Below the pieces are notes generated by a model that searched no databases, was not told where the DNA came from, and saw only the letters and a list, made by a program, of their open reading frames with translations. 64,000 nucleotides of DNA from Aureobasidium sp. EXF-3400 (Eukaryota > Ascomycota > Dothideomycetes > Dothideales > Saccotheciaceae). How positions within the stretch are numbered: the stretch's first letter is position 1; the number at the start of each line of letters is the position of its first letter. Below, in pieces: positions 11,566 to 23,156 of the stretch. The translations under genes were made by a program, and so were the position numbers. The stretch is from NCBI GenBank assembly GCA_024195585.1, contig SWBL01000294.1, positions 1 to 64,000 on the forward strand, written 5' to 3'.

Positions 11566-13233
11566 ATGAGCAAGCGCCCGGCAGACGAGCCACTGGAACA
11601 GTCTACTGCGTCGCCCTACTCTAAGCGCGCCAGGGTCGAAGATGTTGTCGATGAGGATGCGCCTGCGACTGCCACCACCGAGCCCACCAATGGACATACC
11701 GACGGCATTGCTGACGCTGCCGTGCAAGAGAACGAAGCGCTAGAGGAGGCCGAGCTGGAAGAAGGCGACGAAGACGATCAACCTGCTGTCTCTGGTCCTA
11801 CGCGACAAAAAGCGCCGGCAGAGGGCTACTCGGACCTATACCTCGACACCATCAACCGCGGCGTGCTGGACTTTGACTTTGAGAAACTGTGCAGTGTTAC
11901 GCTATCGAATATCAACGTCTACGCCTGTCTGGTCTGCGGAACATATTTCCAAGGCCGAGGCCCCAAATCACAAGCCTACTTCCACGCTCTCGACATCGGT
12001 CACCATGTCTTCATCAACATGCACACCAAGCAGGTCTATGTTTTGCCCGATGGATATGAGGTCAAGCACAAGAGTTTGGAAGATATCAAGTTTGTCGTCG
12101 ATCCGAAATACTCAAAACAAGACGTCGCCAAGCTAGACAAGGTGCGACTACATGCCTGGGATCTCCAAGGGAAGAAATATACACCAGGCTATGTCGGTAT
12201 GAACAACATCAAGGCCAACGACTACTTCAACGTCGTCTGCCATGCTCTAGCTCATGTTCCTCCGCTTCGCAACTTCTTCATGCTCGAAGACTTGCATGAT
12301 CGACCCCAGCTTGTCCAGCGCTTCGGCACTTTATTGCGCAAGATCTGGAACCCGCGCTCATTCAAAGCACATGTCTCTCCTCACGAGCTGTTACAAGAAA
12401 TCTCACAGCGCTCTAACAAGAAGTTTTCCTTGACAGAACAAGCCGATCCTGCGGATTTCCTTTCCTGGTTCCTGAACAACCTACACACAGGTCTGGGTGG
12501 AAGCCGTACGAAACCACGAAGCAGTATTGTACAAAAGATCTTCCAAGGCCAATTGCGTGTCGAATCACAATCCATCACCGCCCGCGCAGATGCACAGGAT
12601 CGCTTGCGTTTCGAGGACGCCGCTATTCAGAGCACCGTCACGCCTTTCATGATGCTTACCCTGGATCTCCCGGCCGCACCACTATTCCAAGATGACAGAA
12701 ACGAGAACATCATCCCCCAAGTCAGTCTGACAAATATTTTGGGCAAATACGATGGCATTCGCGCACAAGAACGCCTCAACACACGTCTCCGCTACCGCCT
12801 CCTGCACCCTCTACCACCATACCTTCTCATGCATGTCAAGCGCTTCGCACCAAACAAATTCCTCCAAACCCAACGCAATCCAACAATTGTCACATTCTCG
12901 CCGCGATCGCTCGATATGTCACCTTATGTCGAACCCAACCCATCACTCCACTCGCCTTCGGAGCCCATCATATACGATCTAGTAGCCAACATCACCCACG
13001 AAGGTGTTCGTGTGCGTGACGACAGTGTTGAAGGAGAAGCCGAGAAGAAGGTCTGGCGCGTTCAGCTGTTGGACAGGGGCAGGGAAGAAGGCAGCAATGC
13101 TGATACCGACCGCTGGGTCGAGATGCAGGACCTATGGGTCGGCAGAGTAGAAGCTGAGCTGTTGAGCACAAAGGAAGCATACGTGATGGTTTGGGAAAGG
13201 AGAAGGAGTAATGCCGCTCCCAAAAAGAAGTAA
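11566..13233 (+). CDS. sad1: U4/U6.U5 tri-snRNP protein SAD1/USP39 (catalytically dead ubiquitin hydrolase fold)
   Basis: Single exon, 555 aa from the ATG at 11566; the frame extends a little upstream but without an earlier ATG. After an acidic N-terminus come a ZnF-UBP domain (about 108-170, with CLVCGTYFQGRG, HALDIGHHVF and YVLPDGYEV) and a UCH-like domain from about 208. The active-site box reads GYVGMNNIKANDYFNVVCHAL: the position of the catalytic cysteine is Asp, as is normal for USP39/Sad1. It therefore acts structurally in tri-snRNP assembly and pre-mRNA splicing in the nucleus. Its start lies 182 bp from the CCT2 ATG on the opposite strand. Confidence 0.95.
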   Translation: MSKRPADEPLEQSTASPYSKRARVEDVVDEDAPATATTEPTNGHTDGIADAAVQENEALEEAELEEGDEDDQPAVSGPTRQKAPAEGYSDLYLDTINRGVLDFDFEKLCSVTLSNINVYACLVCGTYFQGRGPKSQAYFHALDIGHHVFINMHTKQVYVLPDGYEVKHKSLEDIKFVVDPKYSKQDVAKLDKVRLHAWDLQGKKYTPGYVGMNNIKANDYFNVVCHALAHVPPLRNFFMLEDLHDRPQLVQRFGTLLRKIWNPRSFKAHVSPHELLQEISQRSNKKFSLTEQADPADFLSWFLNNLHTGLGGSRTKPRSSIVQKIFQGQLRVESQSITARADAQDRLRFEDAAIQSTVTPFMMLTLDLPAAPLFQDDRNENIIPQVSLTNILGKYDGIRAQERLNTRLRYRLLHPLPPYLLMHVKRFAPNKFLQTQRNPTIVTFSPRSLDMSPYVEPNPSLHSPSEPIIYDLVANITHEGVRVRDDSVEGEAEKKVWRVQLLDRGREEGSNADTDRWVEMQDLWVGRVEAELLSTKEAYVMVWERRRSNAAPKKK

Positions 13234-13545
13234 AAACATCAGAAATGAAACCTCTTGGTGAACGAGTCAAATTTTGACCGCACAAGGACATAATCTGTAG
13301 TATCGCAGACGTGAAGCAAAGGACCCAGTACATCCTCTCCAGAGACTATGGAATTCTGTCTTCTGTCTACCGCAATACATAAGTTACATGCGCACAAAGG
13401 CTGTTGCTTGAGGGCTGAATGCTCGAACATAGAACGGCAAGATCTGCCGAAAAGCACAGACCTCTGCCATCTTCGAGCCTCTACCCTCGTGGCAACACAC
13501 CACCAACTTGATTATTTCGAACATAATCTGTAAAAGCAAATCATA
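13234..13545. other. Intergenic, about 310 bp
   Basis: Holds the 3' end of SAD1 and the promoter of COX23. Frames on both strands are short and unsupported. Confidence 0.5.
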
Positions 13546-13965
13546 ATGGGTCACGAAGAAGAGAATAAGAAGGCTTGGGAGAAGGGCGGTGCAAAGTACA
13601 GCAGGTATGTGGCCGTTGCCCTCCTCCATCGTCACCACCGGTGCGAGAGCTGATTGAGCATCCGGATTGTAGCAAAGCATACAGCGAATACTTTGATCCT
13701 TGTCAAGAAGCTGCCGACAGAAGTCTGAGATGTTTACGAAGGAACGGTGGTGACAAGGCACTTTGCCAAGACTACTTTGAGTACGCTCGTCTGCATTCAA
13801 AGTTGTCTTCTGATGCCTGGACTAACAACGAAACAGAGCATACCGTGAGTGCAAGAAGCAATGGGTATGATTGGAATTGTCAAGACCTCGGCTTTTACAA
13901 ATGCTAACCTGTTGCAGATGGCAGAGATGAAGGAGGAAAAGAGAAAACAAGGCAGATGGTGGTGA
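13546..13965 (+). CDS. cox23: Cytochrome c oxidase assembly protein COX23 (twin Cx9C)
   Basis: Four exons, 13546-13604, 13673-13780, 13837-13864 and 13918-13965, 80 aa. The spliced product has twin Cx9C motifs at C30/C40 and C51/C61 (CQEAADRSLRC and CQDYFEAYREC) followed by KKQWMAEMKEEKRKQGRWW. It matches COX23/CHCHD7, an intermembrane-space protein imported by the Mia40 relay and needed for copper delivery/assembly of complex IV. The second acceptor was chosen because it is the only AG after the CTGAT branch that gives SKAYSEYFDPC in frame. Exon 3 is only 28 nt and single-frame scanning would miss this gene. Confidence 0.9.
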
Positions 13966-14439
13966 AGAAGACCACTGAAACTCAAGATACCCACTCGTCT
14001 CATTATCAAAAATCGCTACTCCTCCTAGAAACGTTTTGTTCGCAAATCTGGACTCTATCAGAAGACACCACTGATGGATATGTCACAAGACAAATTGTTT
14101 CCACCGTCTCTCTGCAACTTTCGGCTAGCATGCCACAAAAAATGATTCACGTTCAACAGATTTCTATCGACATCAAATGTGGCCTCGGATGAGACGGATT
14201 TGGTAGGACTTGGTAAGACTCGGCCGACTACTCAAAAAGGTACTTCCGAACTGGAGATCGTCGCTCCTGCAGCATCGGGAGGTTAACCCCGCCATCTCTA
14301 TTCTATTACCCCTCGCCATTGCTTGCCGTGGTGTATAACTATCTACGATCTCTCGACCAGAACCTCCCATCACATTGCACGAATCTTTACATCATTCGAA
14401 TCTAGACAGAGATTTACTTTACACATAAAACTACTTGAT
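13966..14439. other. Intergenic, 474 bp
   Basis: No credible gene. Holds the COX23 3' UTR and the promoter of the SDR gene. Confidence 0.5.
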
Positions 14440-15428
14440 ATGGCCTCACGTCTTGCACCCTTCCTTGTCAAAGGCAAGACTGCGATTGTCACCGGAGCGG
14501 GGTCTGGTATGCATCTCAACTCTTTCCAGTATATACCACACGTTCTTACGACCAAGCAGGCATCAATCTTTGCTTTGCTTCTCTTTTGCTCTCACGAGGC
14601 TGCAATGTCGTTTTTGCCGACCTTGGCTTGCGTCCGGAGGCTAAAGCCATAACCGACAAGTATTCTCAGAAATCTGCAGGTCAACCTCGAGCCTTTTTCC
14701 AGAAGACAGATGTCACAGACTGGAAACAGTTGTCACAGATGTTCAAGGTGGCTCAAGAAGAGTTTGGCGGTACCGATCTTGTATGTCCAGGCGCAGGTGT
14801 TTTTGAGCCCGGCTGGTCAAACTTTTGGCATCCACCTGGCTCTTCGGGATCCAAGGATAGTGTTGACGGAGATCGCTATGCATCTCTCGACATCAACCTC
14901 ACTCATCCAATCAGAACTTCTCAGCTGGCCATCTCAGCCTTTTTGTCACAGCAACCCAAGGCAACTCCCCAGAACCCCAAGCGCATTGTCATGATTAGTA
15001 GTGTTGCTGGTCAAGGTGCCTCCTTGTTGGTACCTCTCTATCACGCAGCTAAACACGGAGTCGTCGCCTTCACGCGCTCCTTGGCCGGCTTAGACGAAAA
15101 ATTTGGTATTCGTGTCAATGCATGTTGTCCAGGGATCATTAAGACACCTCTTTGGACAGACAACCCGGACAAGATGAAGTATATTGATGAGGAGAAGGAT
15201 CTTTGGGCTACGCCAGAAGAGGTCGCAGAGGCAATGTTGACTCTTGTTGAAGATGAGGAGATGGTGGGAGGAACCATTTTGGAGATTGGGCACGATTTGA
15301 CTCGTGTGGTGCCTATGTTCAATAACCCTGGACCGAAGGGGGCGGCCACGTCTATCACTGGAAATGCTGAACTAATTAACGAAGTCTATGACACGGTGGC
15401 AACAGAAGGTTGGGGGAAGTCTCACTGA
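14440..15428 (+). CDS. Short-chain dehydrogenase/reductase (15-hydroxyprostaglandin dehydrogenase-like)
   Basis: Two exons, 14440-14506 and 14560-15428, 311 aa. The 53-nt intron interrupts the Rossmann glycine motif, which after splicing reads VTGAGSGINLCFASLL. FADLG after beta-2 suggests NAD preference, and DVTDW follows. Catalytic residues are Ser in MISSVAG and Tyr/Lys in YHAAK, with the usual NACCPGIIKTPLW after beta-6. The conserved Asn-Ala-Gly is replaced by a CPGAGVFEP loop, as in fungal 15-PGDH-like SDRs. The physiological substrate cannot be told from sequence. There is no targeting signal, so it is probably cytosolic. Confidence 0.9.
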
Positions 15429-15788
15429 GCTTTCAGGACGCCATCAAGCATTTTCGTCACCTCGAGCATTTAGATGCCACAATTTGTAAGGTAGCCAATA
15501 TTATTGTGACCAAATTATCCGTCAGATCAAGGTGACCCTGCTCTCTTCAAATATGTGCACAGACCTTCGGATGCCACTCGGCAAGTCCGATGACCAACTT
15601 TCTGCAATTCATCGCTTCTCCTTCGTAAAGTCTTGACCATATACATATTTGGTCCGTCAATCATCGTCTAGACAAATCTGACATGTATGTCTTGGCTTCT
15701 GATTCTTCTCTCGACATTTGTTGTTATCATTTTTAGACACGCATTTACACACCTCTACAGAATTTTGGCTGGGCCTCAAACAATCGCC
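15429..15788. other. Intergenic, 360 bp
   Basis: Promoter region of the NatB subunit gene. An upstream in-frame ATG at 15687 would add a hydrophobic 34-residue extension; I treat it as 5' UTR. Confidence 0.45.
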
Positions 15789-18620
15789 ATGGCTGCTGTC
15801 GCAAGAGAATTGGAAGACTACCTCCAATCTGGAAGGTACAAAGATGGATTGAGCAAGTGCAACAAGCTTTTGAAGAAGTCACCTGCAAACAATCAGCTTC
15901 TTTATTTCAAGGCAAACTTTCTCTTCAGCATGATGCAACTTGATGAGGGCAATCAGATCCTGGATCAGCTTTGTAGCAGGGACCCTCCTATCGTGGATCT
16001 TAAACTGATTTCAGATGTGGATGAGTTGGCTACGATGGCTGTGATGGATGACTACCCACGCCCGCTGAGTAACGGTCCGCGTGCTGGCAAATTATGGACG
16101 AATGCGACAAATGCAGCAGGCAAGAATGGTGTGATTGCCATCAACCAGAAAAGATTCACCATTGCGGTGAGCGAGCAAAGATGGCAGGATGCCGCTACAG
16201 TAAGGTGATCAACGTCCTTCTTTGTCACTATATGCTGACCATCATACAGGCATTGATCGCCATGAAGAAAGCCGACCCAGCTAACAAAAAGTACAAACTC
16301 GCTCATATTGCCATTCAACAGCTCCTTAGTGAGGCAGACAAGGATGAAAAAGTTGCTGGCATGAACCGCATTCTTGCATTCCGCACTCTGAAGCAGCTAC
16401 CAGTTGAGGACTCCGCACAGTTGAGACTCATGATGAACCTTTATCGGAGACAGGGCCAGAAGAAAGACATGATCGAAGTATTGGACTCATTCAAGGACAA
16501 GACAGACGGCAAATTAGCCAAGCAGATCATGACCGACTGGCCTTTTACCAGAGAAAAGATTCAACTGTATATCGCAGAGTCTCGTTGGCAAGAGCTTTTT
16601 GATCTATGCTCTTCTTTGCTTGGAGAAAATTCTGTGGAAGGTGCATTGAGGTAGGTCGAGATACTTGAAACGAAGGATTAATAGCTGACGAACAGCAGAG
16701 TCAGAGATGATTGGGTCGTTTGGGACGGTCTTGTCAAGGCTGCTTCCAAGCTCGGAAAGGAAGATGCCATACCTGCCATCAACGAGAAAGATGATTGGAG
16801 AATCAAGCGACTACAGATGATGGCCAAGGTACAGGCTACTGTTCTCTCAGAAGCAGAGACGGATGCAAGCGCAAGGTCCCAAAAGACGTTGCAGTCTGCA
16901 AAGGAGTTTTTCACCGAGTGGCAGTCATATCCGTTCTGCTATGGTGACATCAAGGAGTTTGTTGATGGCCTCTCAAATGAGGCTCAGCAAGATTTCTTGA
17001 AACACGCTTCGGAATTGTCGTTGAAGCTAACAAGTGCCGATGCTAAGAAGTCAGCAAAGGTAAGAAATCATCGCGCCACTGATTCAGAAAACCATTGACA
17101 AACGACAACAGCTTTCGGACCTGCTCAATTCTGAAATCAACTCATTGAAGTTCCAATATCGCATTAACATCGGAGTTGCCAAACCAGAGGCTGAAGTCAT
17201 CAAGAACTTTGCTTGCGAGTGTATCCGACTTATGGAGACCAGTTCTCAGAACAAGTTGCGCCTGTCAGATGCTTGCTATTTGGCTGTTGCAGCACTCGTC
17301 CGACTTTACGAACTCGAGCAGGACATTACACATCTCTTCCAAGCGGCATATCTTCTCGAGACTGGTCCTGTCACTGAGGATGCACACCCTGGTAAAGTCT
17401 TGCTCGTATACCTCGAAACAGAGCTGGGCCTACACTCTCTGGCTATGAAACAGTATGCCAGTCTGCGTGTCAGAGAGATTCAGCAAGAGACCATGGCCCA
17501 CTCTCTTCTGACAAGAGTATCTATCAACCACCCTTTCGCACTTGACCAGAGAGGTGAGGCTTCAATCGATCCCTACGAGATTATCGACAACGCCTTGGAC
17601 ATGTTTTTTGCTACCGACAAGAAACTTGCACACTCTCAGTCGTCACTCATGAAGCAAGGACAGTGTGATCTGGTCTTTGAATTGCAAGAGCTGCGCGACA
17701 CTCTCGAACACAGTTTCACCAGGCGCATGCTTATTCTTGAGCAATGCAGAATGGCTCGTTTGACAGATAATCCATTCCATCCTCGCACCCCTGATATCCG
17801 CCCAAGCGTTCTAGAATACTGGACTCAGAACCTTAAGGACAGCAGAGACTATGCGGAAACGTTTAACCTCGATGGTGTCGGGATTGAAAGCACTCCTGAG
17901 CGCAGATTACACAGCGGAGGCAAGATCCCTGATAATAACTGGATCTCGCTGGCTATTGTCAGCGAGGATGTTTGGGCCTTGCTTTCTAGCAGACCTACAG
18001 TTTGCTCTAAGCCAAGCAATGTGACAGAAGAGGAGGCCGCTGCATTCGTAGAGGCAGGTAGCAGTGAGCTTACTCCAACAGAAAGGTCTCTTGCAAAGCC
18101 ATGGGCACAACTACTCCAAGCCACGAAGTCGCTTTTAGGCACTAATGAGACTAAGCCCGATGCTGGTCTGCTCGACCGTCTGGCCACATCGATTCAGCAG
18201 CTATCCACATCAGACATTCTCGGCGTTCAAAAATCATCTGGCTTGCCTCCATCAAGCTTCACACTGCAGCCCTACTTCCTGCTACTTGATCTCATCCGCA
18301 GTGCCGCCTTCTTCTGCAACGTTGCGACTGAGGTCGAGAAGAAGAAGCGTCAAGGCAACCGCCTGCCACCACAGCCCATCCAGCGCATTCGGGATGCCGT
18401 GGCCAAGCACTTTGCAGCTCTGCAGACACTCGCGCGTGAACAGAAGGCAAAGATTGACGGTAGGGATATGGTACAGGCATTGCGCGAGGGAGCAACTGGT
18501 GATGCTATGGCTGAAGCTCAATTCTTGAGCCAGGGCATCAGAGCGTTTGCTACCAAGGCTGAGACAAGTGCTCTGGATGCTTGGGAAGGAGTGTTGAAGG
18601 TCAGACTAGGGCTCAAATAA
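15789..18620 (+). CDS. mdm20: NatB N-terminal acetyltransferase auxiliary subunit (Mdm20/NAA25)
   Basis: Four exons, 15789-16199, 16250-16650, 16699-17059 and 17112-18620, 893 aa. TPR-like helical repeats begin at the N-terminus (ELEDYLQSGRYKDGLSKCNK, LLKKSPANNQLLYFKA). The central and C-terminal parts fit the N-acetyltransferase B non-catalytic subunit family, for example PFCYGDIKEF, YLETELGLHSLAMKQY and YVTLR-like LRVREIQQET. The protein anchors Naa20 to ribosomes so that Met-Asp/Glu/Asn N-termini are acetylated, which in yeast affects actin and tropomyosin. The third exon has a tandem acceptor (CAGCAG at 16693-16698). The start at MAAVARELEDY was preferred over the upstream hydrophobic ATG. 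Confidence 0.92.
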
Positions 18621-19044
18621 AAAGGATGGTATGGACATCGACTCTAGCTAGATATCTTGCACTGCGTAGTAGGCGCCGAAAAAGTTTATGTTCAGTTGAT
18701 GAGCATTTGATTGATACATTCCTTTCGTACTTTCTTCTCTACACTTCAAGTCGAGTGTGATGAGGACGAACATGTCCCGGTTCGTTCTCTCCTCTCTTGT
18801 CCTCATTCTTCCATGAAATCGAAGAACAACCCGACAAATTCTGAATCTGACGCCGAAACACCCGGTCTTCCAAAGCTTTTGATCATCCGCTATCTTCAAG
18901 ATCTTCGGCAGAGAAGGTCATCTAGCCTTTCCTTCTGGCACTTCTGCGAGGTAGTCTCTTAGGGCTGGGGCCGACTGGAGCCGCCTCGAACTCTGGCTCT
19001 TGCTTCTTGTTGGCGAGCGGACGAGTTGGCATGGAGGGATCGTA
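18621..19044. other. Convergent intergenic, 424 bp
   Basis: Lies between two genes that end towards each other (NatB subunit and RPC25) and presumably holds both 3' UTRs. No gene seen. Confidence 0.5.
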
Positions 19045-19920
19045 CTAAGCTCCCTCATCCATCTCATCGACAGCATCACCATTCATGTCTTCTGCGCCAC
19101 CATCAACTTCCTCCTCGTCTTCGGCCACTTCTTCTTCATCTGGCTCCTTCCACCAGAGAGCTGGGCCGAGACCACTGAGTTGCATAGATGCCTATTTTCT
19201 AAGTCAGCATACCTTCTGATATAGTTCATACGCTCTGTTGCTACTTACAGTAATTTCGTAGGGTGAACGTCTGTAAGTTTCGACCTCCTCGCCAGGTGCA
19301 GGTTGCTTCTCGGGAGACAGATCCGTCCACGTCTCAGCCTCGACGCGGAAGCGAACCATTTCGTTAACATCAAAGTAGAGCAAGTTTTCCGGCGAAGATT
19401 CCCAGACCCACACCCACTCTCCATCCTCGGTCATGATATACTTTGCAGGATCGAACAGCATCGACGGCGCCGGCACAAAGATGTCATCGAAGAAGCCCAT
19501 GGAGATTCTAACTCCCATGTCGGAGGCACTGAGAATTTTGCCCATCAGGATTTCACCCTTGAAGGGACGGAAGACAATCATGCGGAAGTCGACATTGACG
19601 TTTACGATGCCGGTACCGTGGCCAATGAGACCTTCGCTGGTTTGGAGTATGTCGTAGAGGGCCACGCAGAGGCCGACGCGGTGAATCACCTTGTCTGCAT
19701 ATTTGGCGTTGATGTTGTCTTCGATTGCTTGCGCGCTGCGCTTTTCAAAGTCTTGTGGTGAGATTTGGATCAAGTCCGCGATTGTGACCTTTTTTTTTTT
19801 ATGATTCTGATCAGTTATCGATCGCAACCAATGTTTTGACGTCTTTTCCCCAATGGCTTGTCTTCCGCTCTTTCTTCCACGAAACTATAACAGAAATCAA
19901 GAACTTACAATGATATACAT
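19045..19920 (-). CDS. rpc25: DNA-directed RNA polymerase III subunit RPC25/RPC8
   Basis: Three exons on the minus strand: 19909-19920 (12 nt, MYII), 19249-19788 and 19045-19191, 232 aa. The SHS2/Rpb7-like N-terminal domain reads MYIIVTIADLIQISPQDF, DNINAKYADKVIHRVGLCVALYDI and GHGTGIVNVNVDFRMIVFRP. The Rpc25-type OB domain has FKGEILMGKILSASDMG and ISMGFFDDIFVPAP. The last exon gives the acidic tail beginning ASMQLSGLGPALWWKEPDEE. RPC25 forms the Pol III stalk with Rpc17 and is needed for initiation at tRNA and 5S genes. The first acceptor sits after an 11-A run; using an earlier CAG would insert NHKKKK in frame. Divergent from the gene at 20340. Confidence 0.93.
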
Positions 19921-20339
19921 CTTTTTGATGTGTGATGGATGGCTCCCTGGCAGATTTTTCTTCAGGTCAAGTATTCAGGCAGCGTTATGGTCAGATATTG
20001 GTCCAACACAGAAGGCATAATAATTCCCAGAACTTTCTTCGACGTCGCTATAACAACATTTCCCTTTCAGTGATGTGTGCGTGCAGAAAGTGTGAGTGAC
20101 CGACGGAGTTTTGGTCGCTCGAGGGTCGGGCATTCTTCAGCCCTATGGATGAATGATGGCGCTTTGGGTCGAGTCTTGGCACGCGTCTTCTTGCTCTCTG
20201 CCAAAGCTTTCGAGAATTTAAATGCTTCTTTTAATCCTTTTACACAAACAACATTTTGATCATCTCAAGATTTTATTTATACGACATTGATTGAAGAGCT
20301 ACTTACATCTTGAGGAGTATACCGGGAAAGAAATAAAAC
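19921..20339. other. Divergent promoter region, 419 bp
   Basis: Lies between the RPC25 start (minus) and the CCCH/NUFIP gene start (plus). No credible gene. Confidence 0.5.
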
Positions 20340-22009
20340 ATGGACGGATTCTCTTTCCCACCGCCGCCTCCACCTCCACCAAAAGCAGCATCATCATCAT
20401 CATCATCACAACCAGAGAATTCTAACCAATTCAATAATCGAGGAGGTAGAGGCGGCCGAGGGGGTCGAGGAAACCGTGGCTCGTTCAGAGGTCGAGGAGG
20501 TGCATTCCAGCGTGGTGGAGGACATTTCCAACAACAGAACACCAATTCTAACGGATATGTACAAAATACTGGCAACTATCAACCGAGCTATGGAAATCAA
20601 CAGCAACACTATCAAACACCGCAGCATTATCAAGCTCCACCTGGATCCTATGTCAATCCTGCATTTGGTGGTATGCAAGCTCAGACCTACTCACAACTTC
20701 AAGTGCTTCAATATGGGCAGTCAAATGTACATGCCGCGGGACAAACCATCCAACCATCTTATGGAAATTTCAATCATAGCAACTCACCACCTGGAGGAAA
20801 ACGTACAAGAGAGCAGGCTTTCGGCAACTCGAACAGAGGACATCCCATGAAGAAGCCATCAAGCGCACCAAAAGCTCAAGTTGCACCTGCAGTTCCGAGC
20901 TTTGGTGCTCCAATCCTTCCTCAGAAACCTCCAGTACCACTCTTATCAGGAGGTAGCATAAAGCAACGGCCTTCATCTGGACTTGGTCTCATTCCCCAGG
21001 AGTATGGATCACCAGAGAATTCGGACCAAGGTGAGGACGAAGATGAAGAAGAGGTCGACGAAGAAGCGGCTTTGAGTGCTTTGCAGAATGGACCTCTGAG
21101 CTTCGAGTTCAACGGAGAACTGTCAACACTGAAGTCCGCAGCAGATATTGCTGAGTGGATCGAAGAGCGCAAGAAGCGTTGGCCGAGCAAACGCAGAGTG
21201 GAGGAGAAAGAGCTAGAAGTCCAATCACGTATGGAAGAGCGCAGACGTATTGAGCAGGAAACTCGTGCGGCGATTGCTAGTGCTTCGGGAGGCGAGTATC
21301 AGCCTGTGGAGAGAAGAGACGATCGTACGCAGAGGGAGATGAGAAAACCTGCTACCGACAGACAAGCAAGGCATAACGAAGGCTCGACACTCGAAGATAC
21401 GCAGAAGGAGCTCGCACTTCAAATGCAGAAAGTGGAAGAGCTACAGAAACTGTTGGCTGAGAAAGGACAAAGACAGGAACCAGCTGCCACTGAAACAACT
21501 GAACAAGATGTTGATACCACAGAACAACACGAGCAAGCAGCATCTATAGACAACGTGGAGATCGATCAATCCCTCGAAATTCCAAACCAAGATGCCCCTG
21601 CAGACGACCAACACCTCTCAGATTCGGACAGCGACGCACCACCCGAAGAAACATCCTCGAAACTATCACAACCTATCCGTGTCCCACCGCCTACCGCCAG
21701 CTCCAAGACTCAGCCAAAACAGCAACAACCCGAAGCCAAACAATGCATCAGCTTCTTGAACCAAGGACGATGTAAATTTGGAAACAAGTGTAGATACAAG
21801 CACGATGCGTCTTCTGGACAGGACAAGGGAAAGAGGAAGACATTGTACCAGAGGGTGAGTTGTAATTGAAGCGCCTACGAGTGAGAAAGTATGCTAATGT
21901 GAAATAGCTTGTTGAGCAAGAGATGGATGAGGAGAACAAGCTTGCATTGCAGGCTATCAAGTATCTTGGTGGTGTTGGGTTCTTCTCCAAGCATGCGGCT
22001 TCTACTTGA
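20340..22009 (+). CDS. RGG-rich CCCH zinc finger protein with NUFIP1-like segment
   Basis: Two exons, 20340-21854 and 21908-22009, 538 aa. Order: poly-Pro and poly-Ser start, RGG/GRGG box (about 33-62), long Gln/Asn/Tyr-rich low-complexity region, an acidic stretch, a NUFIP1-like motif (IAEWIEERKKRWPSKRRVEE, about 265-285), a charged coiled coil, and near the C-terminus a CCCH finger (CISFLNQGRCKFGNKCRYKH). NUFIP1/Rsa1 proteins help assemble box C/D snoRNPs, and CCCH fingers bind RNA, so an RNA-binding snoRNP or mRNP role is likely but inferred. The CAT/TCA trinucleotide run near 20388 encodes the serine tract. The final exon adds an amphipathic tail. Confidence 0.85.
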
Positions 22010-22424
22010 GATCTAGGTATCCACTTGATGCGCGCTGCTGTCTGGTAACGACGATCGTGGTGGTCGTATGAGCTGCCACGTCAATCTCTGCTCCTGCCAT
22101 CCGTCTAGCACCTTGTCCAGCATGGCGCGACTGAACACAGTATATGACGGTGACGCTAAATCCTAGCCATGCCAATGACACATGGCTGTCTCTGTCTTCC
22201 GCCCTGGCCATTCGCTTCCTTCCTCCAGATCCTCTTGTCTCCCACTGATGCACTGGATGAATGATGTATAGGTCTTGTGTGGGACGAGATGTGGATCCTC
22301 TGCAAGCAAGGTTTCCCAGATAGTTCAGCTCTCTCAGCTGAACATATTGAGGTCTTTATGCCAGCAACGAAAGGCAGCAGGTGGAATGGTTGTTGGATGT
22401 TGTAATAGGAAAAATCGCCACGGC
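22010..22424. other. Convergent intergenic, 415 bp
   Basis: Region between the 3' ends of the CCCH/NUFIP gene and TAF3. Only short unsupported frames. Confidence 0.5.
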
Positions 22425-23156
22425 TCAAGACACATCCATCAACAATTGCTGTTCGTCTATTTCAGCTTCGTGTGGGCTTTCAGCGGCATCTTTAGTAGTT
22501 GGTAGTTGGTGTTCAGAGTGATCGTGCATGAGGTTGTTCCACTCGGTCAGACTCTCGACTGGGCCGCCTTCAATCTTGAGAGGCCTGTCCTCAGCTGGCT
22601 TTCCAAGTACAGTGCCCTGGAATCGCGACTCTTCTCCTGTCTTGCTGTGTTTCTTCTTGAGAACTGTCAAGTAGTCTTCGCCGTTAACAGTGCCTCCAGG
22701 ACCAGGTTCGGGCAAGACACCAGCGATGCGACGGATTTCGCGGTTCTGATCGCCGACGACCCATTTTATGAAGTCGCGGACATCTTGGGTATCTTGTTCA
22801 TCGCGTCGCCGTAGCTCTCCTTCTCTTCTGATGTCACCGTGTTTGAGATGGTCGAAGTCCTCCAGCGGGCGTCTGAACTTTTCTAGCCAGTCTTGTTCGG
22901 CGGCTGTGAGGACGGGAGTGAGGGTGCCGCAGTCGGTCAATGCCATGCGTACATCAGTGATTGTTGGAATGGGGTCGTTGTGGTTGAGTAGTGCATGATC
23001 TCTGGTCGTTTCGGCAAGTAGCATCAGGTAGCGCTCGGTGATGTTGACAAGAGTGTCCAGGACCGATGGTCGGGTCGAGTGGAAGCCCTGGGCGCGGAGG
23101 ATGTGTAGAATGGGTGCGCGCAATAGCGACGTGTGTAATTGTTGCGTTGCCGACAT
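22425..23156 (-). CDS. taf3: TFIID subunit TAF3 (histone-fold)
   Basis: Single exon, 243 aa. The N-terminus is a bromodomain-associated histone fold (LLRAPILHILRAQGFHSTRP, SVLDTLVNITERYLMLLAET, TITDVRMALTDCGTL, about residues 9-85), which pairs with TAF10 in TFIID. It is followed by a charged helix with RDFIKWVVGDQNREIRRIAG, typical of fungal TAF3. No PHD finger is present, as expected for fungal rather than animal TAF3. The gene is head-to-head with TAF7, with 229 bp between start codons. Confidence 0.9.
   Translation of the reverse strand: MSATQQLHTSLLRAPILHILRAQGFHSTRPSVLDTLVNITERYLMLLAETTRDHALLNHNDPIPTITDVRMALTDCGTLTPVLTAAEQDWLEKFRRPLEDFDHLKHGDIRREGELRRRDEQDTQDVRDFIKWVVGDQNREIRRIAGVLPEPGPGGTVNGEDYLTVLKKKHSKTGEESRFQGTVLGKPAEDRPLKIEGGPVESLTEWNNLMHDHSEHQLPTTKDAAESPHEAEIDEQQLLMDVS

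Noticed and set aside
15687..15788. Upstream start for the NatB subunit
   Set aside because: Would add a hydrophobic stretch not expected for this cytosolic ribosome-associated protein.
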